64,000 nt of DNA. It comes from Bagarius yarrelli (taxonomy: Eukaryota; Chordata; Actinopteri; Siluriformes; Sisoridae). Below the pieces are notes generated by a model that saw only the letters and a program-made list of their open reading frames with translations, had not been told where the DNA came from and did no database searches. The stretch lies in assembly GCA_005784505.1 (NCBI GenBank), contig VCAZ01000012.1:4947660-5011659 (forward strand). Direction: 5' to 3'. Positions 47,901-60,300 of the stretch are shown here, in pieces. Both the position numbers and the translations under genes were made by a program. Numbering within the stretch: position 1 is the stretch's first letter; each line of letters opens with the position of its first letter.

Positions 47901-50900
47901 GACTCACACAATACTTAGAAGAGACACCTGCAAACACTAGGGAACACATGACCAAATAAACCAATGAAAACATGACACAAGGACAGGTAAATCATGTGAG
48001 AGGAACACATGAGGAACAAGGATCACATGACACAAACAAATCAGGAAGTCAACAAAGGCAAGAACAGAGAATTCAAAACATAAGGCATAAAACAAACATT
48101 AAAGCAACATGAAACAAACACACATAAAACCTGAACATTAAACACAAACAATGAACAGGAGCATGAACCTTACACTTATATTGTTAGTAATCTGATCATC
48201 TGAAAATGAGCCCTTGCAAAACAAGAGAAAATGGCAAGAGATAACTCAAGAGCCAAACAAAAAAAATTAAATACAGGTTTCAGAGAGTAGCAGGGAAAAA
48301 AGGTACTTGTACCTGGTCTTTAAAAATTGTATCGGCACATCCTAGTACTCAGTCAATGATATCACTTTATTATTTATTCAATTCTCTAATTATCCCACTA
48401 CTGTAGACCTGAGAGTGGTTTAATGAGTTGAAGAAAAAGAGTGCAGCGCTGTCTGGTACAGTAACTACTATTTGTTTGACCTAGGGGTGACCATTAAATA
48501 GCTTAATGAACATGTTAAATTTGGGGCCAAATCCATCTTTAATTAAACATGAATAGATAATTGCGTTTAATTAAGGAGACAATTGCATAGCATTAATACC
48601 TTTTTGGTGTCCAAGGTAGTAAGAAATACTAATCAATTATGGTCAGTACATGACATTGCAGTCTTTTGAGTAAAAAAAGCCAAGTCAAGCTAATTTAAGC
48701 TTAAATAGAGAAATGTTTTTTCTGCAGTTGGCTAAAATTCTAACAAATATTTTATTGCATCGACTCATTACAGCTGTTGATGTAGCTGACAGATCCTTGT
48801 CTTTCTTTTATATCGAAGAAATACTTACTTGAAATATTGGTGACAGCCATTTGCTGTTGAATTATTTAATTCCTCAAGCAGAACTGGTGAGATGAGTTAT
48901 TGTAAAATTCCTACCAAGGAGAACATTTCTGTTTTTTAAGGAAAAAGGGGCCTAATTAACTCATGCATGTTATGTAAATTGCAGTTAAAGCTGCTGTAAA
49001 TAACATAAAATTACTATAAGTGATTGATGTATTTTATGTCTGTCATAAATAACAAGTCGTCTGTGGGGTTTTTTTAATATCAAAATGCCTTTTTGTCTGT
49101 CCGTTCTTCTGAGCCTGGATGTGTAGAACTATTGCAAAACTGTAGTTCTAGTGCAGATTTTCTGGCACAAAGCTTTAGCACAAAAAATCGAAAGGCTTAG
49201 TTGGTGAACTTCCTGACTTATATATTAAGATGTGCGTGTGTGGTTTGGTCAACGTCTTATTTAGTTTTACTTATTCCATTGATTAGGTCGAATGAAATCC
49301 TTCAATTTTGATCATTCCAACAATTGGTTATACACTGTGATCCAAATGTGTTTACTGAGTGGGTACTGTCAAAAGTGAAGAAAAAAGAACAACATCCAAG
49401 GGCAGCATGCAGAATTTGCATTTAAGGTCAGCCAGCTTCACACCCATAATCTTTTGTCAAGGGAAAAAAGGAAGTAACAAACCAAACGGTGTCATTTTAA
49501 ATCCAAGTTTTTGTTAAGCGGCTCTCCCTGGTAATGCTAGTTTTTACTGTAGATACTCAAGTTATGCTGTGCTGCTTTTTTTTAGTAATTTTTTTGCCAA
49601 AAGCATTGTATTATTGTGCTCAAGTTACTATTTGTATTTATTAAAATCACTGTCTAGTCACTTCTTTAAAATTTGTGTGTTCTTTTTAGTTGTGCCTTAG
49701 CAACCTAAAAGTGCATTTTCATAAGCATTTATGCAATTTCCTACCATACAAGGCAGACCACTCCTCAATGTTTTGCGAATTATGTTTAGTTTTATTAAAA
49801 AAGGTATACTCCACAAAAATAAAATGTGTAAAGTGGTTTTATAAATAAATTCTTCTCCAGTGTTACTGTAAGTTAGTTTGATAAGATGAGAAAATGTAGG
49901 TGACAAACCAGAGAATGTAACTTCTACCTTAATAAACTTCTACCTTAATAAACTTCTACCTTAATAACAGCAATCTGTTATAGATGAACTAGTTAGCATT
50001 ATTTTGTATGTACTGGGGCAGTGGTGGCTCAAATGGTTAAGATGCTAAGTTGCTGATCTGAAGACCAGAAACACCTGGGTTCAAGCCCCACCACCAGCAA
50101 GCCAACCACCGCTGGGTCCTTGAGCAAGACCCCTGACACTTCCTGCTCCCGGGGCGCAGCAACATAGCTGACCCTGCGCTCTGACCCCAACGTACTAAGA
50201 TGGGATATGCGAAAATGCATTTAATTGGCTCTGTACATGTACCTTTCACAATGACAATGAAGTTGAATATTTATATTTATTATTTATTTACTGTAGGTAG
50301 TTATGTAAAGATTTTAATCACATGATTTTTAGTCTGCCATTTTTATCATTAGTAAAATCATATCTCTTTTAAAAACCAAAGCTATAGTTTTAATCGGACA
50401 GGATTTTGATGTTAAAGCCAGCCAGACAGACACAGGTGGTGGGGCTAAGACAATAAATAGCATTAAAATGTAAAGAGACCATTGAGTAAAAAAAGAATGG
50501 TTAATGATACCTTTAAATTAAGTAATCCTAATAAGACAACATATTCAATTAATTATAGTTCACAGTCCAAAAAACATACATACTTCTAAAGTAAAACAAA
50601 ATGTATGGCTCAACTAGGTCACTAAAAAGATCAGATAAATGCTCTAGGTTTTCTGCTGTACTTCTGGATTGTTACTAGAGTTACTGGAGTTACAAGAAAC
50701 CTTGTTGCCAACACAAGCAAACTGTTCTAGTTTAGACAGGTATTTGTGTTTGCTATATGGTCAAATACATGTTTTTAATACTTAAATGACTAAAAGTACA
50801 AGGCAAAAGCTACAAAAGAAGTGGGATATATTTTCTTGTGAAAAACTGAGTATGACTGTGCTAAAATGATGATTTATGATTTGTGACAATGTGTCGGTGG

Positions 50901-53900
50901 ACTAAAACAATATAATGTATGTTTTGGCAGGGCGGCAAACCTATACTTTCTGTTCCTGGTGTTGCTGAACTGGGTTCCAGTGGTGCAGGCTTTTCAGAAG
51001 GAGATTACCATGATCCCTCTGGTTGTTGTGCTCACTGTCATCGCCTTCAAAGATGCTATAGAAGACTACAGACGCTACTGCTACGACCAAAGAATTAACA
51101 ACAATCTCACACATGTGTACAGTGGGTTAGTATGCGGTTTAAAATAGATATATAAATATATTTAAAAGAGACTAATGGCTAATTTGCCTAGTATGGTACA
51201 GACTATCTGCTTTTATAATGTGAACAGCTTTAAACTCCGGTTAGGATATATGATTTTAGCACAATTTTGGTGCAATTTTCTTGATCTAGGGCGTCGTGCG
51301 GATTCGTAAATAATAATGGAAGTAAGGTTTATCAAGCTATGGCAACAGTGCGCTTGTCTTTATAATGTGTTATTGAGGGACTAACACGACGAATGAAAAA
51401 GATACATGTTTGCGATCAATAGTCGAGGCGCATTAAAAACCTAATGAGCAATGTTGCCAGATTGGACAAGTTCCCGCATAATTGGGCTTCTATTGATCAT
51501 GCCAGACAAAAAAAAGCATTTGGTTGGTTGATAAAATGTTTTGCTCGCATCACACGCAATGATTGATCGGAAAATAACATCTAGTTTGGCATCTTAAATA
51601 ACCACGACACAACAAGATTTTATACAGTCAAAAACCTTTAATCCGACACAGTAACTTTTGTAATCCACAAAAAAATGTGTAGTCTAAACCAGGGTTTAGT
51701 CACACAATGTTAATAAATAATTTTACATAAATAATTTCAAATCAATACAAAGTAATTTATAGAATTTTGTAACATTTTTCTAGACATGGCATATTACATT
51801 TTTGCCATTTACAGTTTTGTAGATTCTGTTTTTAAAAGGTCACCGACGATATTTGGGTTCCACCGATGTAGTACACAAAGCTTTAAGGGTGTGTTCACAC
51901 TTAAATTAAATTAAATTAAAACTGACGGATAGTTTGATTTTTATTTAAGATCCGAAAAGACTATTTTCCCCTGTATTTCATCATTGAGGATTTCTTTTAA
52001 AAAGTCTAAAGTCCCGTCTCGTTCTCGTAAACCCAGTCTCGTGTTTCGTTTTGTCTAGTCTCTACACCCCTAACATAGAAGTTATCTAACGTTCTCCTCC
52101 CAAACACATCCCAAGAGATGACCTTGCAAAGATAAATTAGTCCCGAGTGTTTGAGTGTGAATGTGTTTGTGTGCATTGTGTCCTGGCATTGTGTACAGAC
52201 ATCCCATCCACAGCGTATCCCCATAACACAGAATGTTTTTAGAACAGAATACAACAGCTTTGACCAAAATCAACTAGCTTCTAAACATACTAAAAATGAT
52301 ATACTATAAGATATACCAATAATATAGTCAAATATATAATAAAGCGTTATTAAAAAAAAAAAATTTCCCTCTATTTATATAGTATTTTTTTCTACACCGA
52401 TCTGTGTTGCCATGCTACCATTATGTACTTATATATTTTTAATTAATCTTTTATCATTATTAACAATTTTGCCCTGATTATGGTGTAATTTATATACTAG
52501 AGTTATACAATCTCGTATATTTTGTAATTATTTTATCATGTAACTTTTAAATCAATAGAATATTTTTGCACAGTCAACATTCTTGTTTGTTATCTTGCAT
52601 TTTCTATGCTGGTGCTATGTGTCATGTGATACAGTTAATGGCTGTGATGGCTATTTAACATTTTTTAGTGATTGTAAAAAAAGGCGTTCGACTTGCACTG
52701 GTTTATGACATTTCACTTTGTGTATTTTTAGACTTATCAGGTGTGGCAGTTACACCTGTCAAACACACGCTGTTTTAACTCGAACTGAGTATCGCAGTGT
52801 ACGCGTTAGAGCTTCTGTTGGAGCTAAATAAAATCTGGGGAAAATGCTATATATTTGTTATAGCTTATGTTCAGTGCTTATAAGCATGGATGTATAGGGG
52901 TGGAATCTATCATGGCAAAATACAGAAAGACAAAGAAGAGGAGGCTGGTGGTCCCAAGCTGGATTTCCATTGAAGATACTGATGGTCGGCAAGGGACATA
53001 CAGCAAGAATAAGATTAGGACCACTAAGTATACTTTTCTATCCTTTATCCCCAAGAACCTGTTCGAACAGTTTCACCGATTTGCTAACATCTACTTTATT
53101 TTTTTGGCTGCACTAAATTTTGTGCCCATCATCAATGCGTTTCAGCCTGAAGTTGGAGTCATACCTATTTGTCTGGTAATGTCTGTCACAGCAGTAAAGG
53201 ACCTTTGGGAGGATCAGCGAAGAAGACTATCTGACAGGCAGGCTAACAATCTGCCATGTAAATTGTATAACAGGTGAAAAACTGCTAAGGCTAAATGCTA
53301 ATACTGACAGGAATAACAGGAAAAGTAATTTCAAATTAATTAAACAGCTTTTTCGTGTTTATTCACCTTCAGTGTGGTTGGTTTTAATTCTGTTGACCCA
53401 GTTGAAGGTGCACTTTTTATTGGTACTAATTGACCCAATAATGTAATTTTGTAAGAATGCCTTATTTCTTGTTCTTTTTTTGTACATTTTGTAGTTAAAT
53501 ACAGCAAAACAATTTACTGTAAAATTTTCACAAATACAAGGTCACATTTCCGGGTTGTTTAATTCTGGTAAGTCAGACTTGAATTTGGTTAATAGTTAAC
53601 TGTCTTTATGACAGTTATTTCAGGAGAAAGAGATGTTTAAAGGTTAAATGTGCAAGGTACAGCTACACTATACCTGGAATATAGACTATTACATTTAAGG
53701 GTATCATTTTAGAACCTTTGTAGTGTGTGTTCATTTCTATTGCTTTTGGAGAGAAGAGACATTTTTCCAGCTGTCTTTTTTATTTGACTGTTTTAAAAAC
53801 AAACAATTCATGTTTTTACGGGAGCCTATAGGTCATATGTTTATAGATCTTAAGGCCTTCCATATAACCATTTACTGTGGAAATGTCTTACATAGGTTTT

Positions 53901-56900
53901 ATTGACTGATTTATTAATTGATCGGTTAATAATTTTACAACAGGTTTACTTAATTTTCCCACATGGTCTCTGAATGCTAGTTTACTGTTTATAACAAAAC
54001 AATAGGGGCTGTGGTAAAAATATCAATACAGTTAATATTTTTTCTGATCTGTATGGATATTCTAACCTCTAGTATCCGATACATATTTAAATTATGTTTT
54101 AAAATGATTTACATTTGTGTTAATATTTAATTAAAACCATCGGTGGAGTGGCTTCTTCCTCTGCTCCTGTAGTTGTCGCTGACCTATACGGCCATTGCCT
54201 AGAAGAAAGCATGGTGAAAAATATATGGGCGTCTCTAGGATTGTATCCGTTGTATCTTTAGCTTTTGTTTTACTTTTATTGTATTGCAATATGTATTTAT
54301 TGCAATACATTGTGTTATTGTGAATCATGGCCTATGTATCGTATTGTAAGGCCCGTGCCAATACGCAGCTCTACAAAACAACTACATATTAAAAACTTTT
54401 TTTGTGGTCACCTGAATTAATGACAAAACCATTGTTATTCAGGGAAGATAATAAAAACTAAGATCTAAAAAAAGGATGTTTTTTTCTTTATGTATAAAAC
54501 CACACTCCCGGAAGTCACACTATAAAGGTCAAATATTGTCCCTGCAGTTATCGGAGTTGTTTAGGTTAGTTCTTTATAAATCGTGTGTATTGTTATAATG
54601 GGCAGGTTTCAGGTTACTGTTTATTATAAAGACTAGGAAATAAAAACGGACCTATAAATGCTGATTTGTTTATTAAAACAGCCACCATCTATAGGGATGT
54701 GTACAAAGTGTATGCTTGTACTGGAAATTATATAAGTCTTGTATGCATTCATATTTAGCTTATGCTTTTTTTTTATGTCACAGTAAACAACAGTCCTATG
54801 TGGAGAGGCGCTGGGCTGATGTGTGTGTGGGAGATGTAGTAAAGTTATGCTGTAACGAGATCATACCTGCTGACATGGTGCTGCTCCACACATCCGACCC
54901 AAAAGGGGTGTGTCACATTGAGACTGCAACTTGGACGAGAACCAATCTGAAACAGAGACAGGTGGTGAAAGACCTGCTACAAGAAGTGAGACACACGCTT
55001 GTGTTTGCTTCTCCTTTTTAATTAGAATGACGAATAAATGTAAAAAGTTATATAAGCACAATAAATGGTGTGTGTGTGGTGTGTGGGTGTGTGTGTGTGT
55101 GTGTGTGCTTCTGCCTCAGGGAATGGAATTTATTCCAGAGAATTTCAGCAGCCATATAGAGTGTGAAAACCCCAATGATGATTTGAGACGTTTTAGAGGC
55201 TACATGTAAGTGTCGATTAAAATTTTTAATTCAGTAATAGTTAAGTGTAACGTGCATCTTGTAGTTATCAAAAACTTAATAAATTATACATCCGTGCATT
55301 GTGTGAAGAATAATTGCATATATAATGACCATTGTGCCTTAAACATAACCTCGCAAAGCACCAAACTTTACCTTATATACATGTAGAATAAGCACCGATT
55401 ACATCTACAAACGAACTCAGGACACAACTCACAAATATTAGATAAATCTGTATATATATGTTTTATAAAAAACATTTAAGCACAGGCCTGGCGGTGTTTA
55501 AAATTCTATGAACCCTGAGAACCATATACTGAAATGTTATTCCTATGTGGCTATGGTCTAGCTGTTTTTGCAACTTCTTTAGATTCTAGACATTATAAGG
55601 TTGAATATTAGCCGATGATAAGCAGATACCAAATTAGGGTAGTTTGTAAGGAATTTATCTAATAAGAAATATAAGAAGAGAAACTGTAAAATGAACAAAT
55701 AAGGTATATCTGAACAAAGGAAACCCATTTGGCTCTAGCAGTCTTCGATGAAACTGTAATTGAACTCAACTTTGCATGTATCTCTAACAAGACGATATAG
55801 AAAAAATGTTTTGAAATGGCTTTTAAAGTGCCGAGCGCCTGTGCTCCTAATATATAGCTGTATTTTTGGGACGGTGACGCAAAGCGTGATTTCCTTCAAG
55901 TTCATGTTTTATATAACTTACTAATATTGTTTTTTGCAAAGATCGCATTAAGTTGGAGCCAGTTCACGAAAATGGTTTTGGTCGCATATCTGAAAAATTT
56001 TTAAATATTAATATTTTTTTTACTTTTTGTCATATATTAATTGTTTTAATATTTAAGGAATTATACATGATTGCTATCTTTTAAGAAACAGGGTGTGTCT
56101 TTCAGGGGCACCCTGATAAAGTACGTGTGGGGTTACATACTAATAATCTCCTGTTGAGAAGCTGTATAGTGAGGCACATGAGATGTATTGGCATTGTTGT
56201 CTCTGCAGGTACACCATAAATAAATGCAATTTATTACATTGACAAAGTCAACTTTTCTTATGAACATAAAATGATTTAAAAGCCCTATGGCTGTCTCTAT
56301 GTGTGTTTGATATTGTGTGTGTGTGGGGGGGGTGTAGGTCATGAGACAAAAGCAATGAGAATAACAGTGGTCCACGCATAAGCGAAGCAAACTGGAGCGC
56401 ACACTCACACCGACATGATTTGGAGTGTAGTCTTAATGATGCTCTGGCCTTACGTCTGCCGTAGGTAAGAGCACACTGCTTACACACACATCTCTTTTTG
56501 TTCATAGCTAAAAACACAGTGTGGTGGAATGGTGCAGGGTGGGTTACTTTCTTATGAAAGTAACCCCACCCTGAAATTACATTTTTATGTTGTGATGTTG
56601 GTGTTAATTAGGCCATGGGGTGTGGCTGAGCGGTTTGAAGGATCCATTATATGATCTCAGATGGCACTCACCCAGCTCTGGCTGGCTTCTACATGTTCTG
56701 GACTATGATTATTGTACTGCAGGTGTGTATTTGAACATCAATAAGACAGCACATACTGTTTGCACTAATCTGGTCTTTACACTGTTTGTTGTTCTCCATT
56801 ACAGTGGCATTACCAATACAATGCCATGTCTTAACATTCCTTGTTTGACAAATTGTTCTGCTTTATGTTAAACTTCTCATATTGTGTTACAGGACCTACT

Positions 56901-57325
56901 CAGGAAGTCTCACAAGCTTTGTTGTCTTTTGTTTCGGTTCTTATTCCCAGTTCTCTGTAGGTGTCGATAGAAATAGTAAAATTAGGTCAAATCTATTTTA
57001 TCCAGAATGATCTGGATTTATATAATGCCGGCTGGATACTGGTATACAGTGAGGGTCTGAATATCTCTGCGGACTTGGGACAGATCCAGTACTGTTCTCA
57101 GATAAGACAGGAACCCTGACTGAGAACAGATGCTGTTCCGTCGGTGTGCTATCGCTGGCAGGAATACCCACATAATGAGCATGTGAGTTTTGCCCTTCAT
57201 TTGATTTTTTCTGCTTATCAACAAACATGCTCCTGTGGCTGTTCTTTGGTATGAACTTGCTAAACTACTTAATACTTCATTTACTGGTTTGGTTATACTA
57301 CAACTGAGGTGAACTCACACTAGCG

Positions 57326-57366
<41 letters not shown>

Positions 57367-60300
57367 TAAGATATATAGTATAATATATATAATATATATA
57401 TATATATATATAATATATATCTATATTATCTAATATTTTTTTAAATAACAGCAACATTTTACATTTAGGGAACATTTCCAGATTAGATAAAACAATATAT
57501 GTCTTGGCTGCTGTATGTCTGTAAAGTCCATAACACTTCTGTTTATAATTGACGAGTAATTTTTGAATGATGCAATCGGGTCTTTATAGCTTGCTTGCTG
57601 TGGATTCCCCAACATGCAGCAATGGCAAGAAAGAGGTCACATTCACACTAGCAAATAGAAGAAATAGATGTTCTAAGGATTTAGAAAATAAATGCTATGA
57701 AAGCTAACATCCAAAAATATCACTTTATAACGCACATTAACAGATATGAAACGCTTTATCGATAAGTACACATAATGTTGTGAGAAGCAGTTCTGTGGAC
57801 GGAAATGCCATATTGGGTGCGAGATAGAGCCAGACCTTATATATAGTTCGTTTTGTTTTGACCTATATATAGTTTGTAACTTTTGTAAATAATAAAAAAG
57901 GTCCACAAGCGGATTCCCCAAATCAATTGTTGAGAGTAGAAAATTTAAGAGGGGGAACATCTTAAAAAAAAACCCAGTCCAGAAGTCAAATGTTCCTGTT
58001 TGACTCCTCTTTGCAGGTCCTTTCAAAGTCAGAAAGCTTTTGAGGCTGACTTTCAAAACTCAAACTTGAACTCCCTCCACAGATTTTCTACGGGATTACG
58101 GTCTAAAGACAAGGTCATGGTCACTCCATGACGTAATGTGCTTCGTCTTGACCTCCTTGCTACCTGGCTGTATGTTTTGGGTCATTGTCGCTGGAATGCC
58201 CAGCCACAACTTATTTTTAATGCACTTACTGGCTGAGCAGGGGGCCTTATGGGTGCTGCAAGATTAAGCCCTTCATGCCTAATGTGTAACTGTTTTCTTG
58301 GGTCTATGGTCCCAGCTGCCTTAAGATCATGCCAAGATTCCTGTGTGTTATGAACGGTTTTACTACTGTTTTTATGATCATTTAAACTCTACAAGGTGGA
58401 GAAGGTTAATTGTGTTTTTTGCCATTTGCAAATAACGCACCAACTGTTGTCACTTTTGACGAACTGCTGGTGATGGTCTTGTTGCCCATCTCAGTCTTGA
58501 GTAAGTCTACACTCTTGTCCCTGACATCCTTGGACAGTCGTTGGAGAGTTTGGAAGTGATTGATAATTGTATTGGACCAGGTGTCTATTAACAGGTAACG
58601 CTAGCTAAATCGAACTGCTTTCAATCTTTGGTATGTGTGTGTACTTCTGTGTGTTTTAAGCTCAAGTTATAGGCAGTATGAGAAGAGGTTGCAGGCCACC
58701 GATCGCACACTTCGCTGCGTTCTAGCTCCAGAAGTATCTCGCTGCAATCGCAGCTCTGTATCCTCAACACCCTCACTGCCACTTCTGACACACATCACCA
58801 TATAGCACACTAAAATATCATGTAGCGGGGCTTAGCAGTGCCATGGTAGGTATGAAAAACATCAACGAAAGCAACACATTTTTATAGTTATTGTTTAATG
58901 TTCTGTGAATGCTTTTATGTCACTTTTGCTCAGGAGTGTGCAGTAATTCCAGATGTGAAGCTGCATGATAAACTGCGAGCCCTTCATTCCTCTGTGCTCT
59001 GCTATTAGTAGATGCCTCAGAACTCTCACACATTTGGACTTCTTTCTCGCTGGCTGTCTGCAACACTGTGGTGGTTTCCTCCCCAGTCAGCCACGTCATG
59101 TGGTATGATCCACACAGTCACATGCAGTACACTTCTTATTCTGCTCTAGTCTCACTTTCTTTCAAGTTATCTATAAATCTAAGATGAGACGGTCAACCTA
59201 CTAACCTAAAAAACAAGTTTTTTTCTCCAACGCAACAGCCAGAGTAAACTAGAAAAAAATACCTGAAAGAAAGGCTAGTTTAAGAAATGTGGCACATAAC
59301 AAGGCATGTCTTTTTGTGATGTATTTTTAATTATGGTAACTTAATTTCTGATATGGCTTTTGCAAATTGCAACTTGTTATACCCTTTTGTATTGCTTACA
59401 TTATTTATACAAGTTTAAATTTTAAATAAACAACTCAAATAAATTTCAGTTGACTGGAATACATGGCTGAGAATAAATTCTTTTTCAATAGTGCCCATTG
59501 GTTGGTGCATTGGTGTATGGGGATGACACAGGCATGTACATAGCGCTGTAGCGTTTGGGCACCATCGGTCCACCCCTCCTCTCTCCCCCCGCCTCACCTC
59601 TGTCCTATTGCACCATTAAAGACTATAAAAAAGATTAAGAAAATAACTGAAAAAAATATTCATCTAGTCTAATTGTTTCAGAGGGCAATTAATTGTTTTA
59701 GTTAAGCTAAAGTACATAAGTTTATATAGACTTAAAAAGCATTTCGTACATGATGTGTCAGGTAAAGACACCAGGGCTCGTACTCCTTTGCGCTCCATGG
59801 AGGAGATGAAGACTTTTTGCAGAAACTGCGTCCCCTCGATTTTCAATGTCCCCCATTGAGAGCTCTGACAGCCCTCCTGCCAACAAGAGGTTTTTTTCCC
59901 TCGGTCGTAACAGTCACACTACGCCTCAACACACACCTCAAACACTCCTTCACCCAGCCCTGCCATTACACCTCACCAGCAACACCATATAGAGGTCTCT
60001 GATCAAAACTGTGATGAGGATGACAACAAAGACGATAATAATGAGGCTAAAGAAGAGGAAGAAGAGTTGTTATATGAGGCGGAGAGCCCTGATGAGGCTG
60101 CACTGGTCCAGGCTGCAAGGGCATACGGCTGTACTCTGCTGGGCAGGTCCCCAGAGCAGCTGCTGGTTGCCCTGCCAGGCACCGGGCCTCTCACTGGTGC
60201 CTCTGCTTCACCTACTGCCGTTCCACTCTGACCGCAAAAGAATGTCAGTAGTGGTACGTCATCCACTCACCAGCCAGGTTGTTGTCTACACTAAAGGAGC

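Larger units (their letters stand above)
45977..48174 (-). mobile_element. Complete non-autonomous LTR element inside atp10d
   Basis: Two reverse-oriented LTRs, 45977-46348 and 47814-48174, share TGTAA at the left edge, GAGGCGAGA, CACATGACCAAAT and CCTTACA at the right edge. The internal part (46349-47813) matches the element at 634-2417 in reverse: a Pro-rich region at 46591-46962, an expanded 30-bp repeat at 47000-47610 and the start of the gag-like region at about 47690-47800. No pol gene. I did not find a matching target-site duplication. Confidence 0.75.
57183..58672 (+). other. atp10d intron
   Basis: Contains a (TA)n array and a reverse Tc1/mariner remnant (58005-58620). No exon seen before 58673. 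Confidence 0.5.

Noticed and set aside
60003..60266. Reverse-strand Ser-rich frame
   Set aside because: Shadow of the atp10d exon with the GAG/GAT acidic stretch on the + strand.
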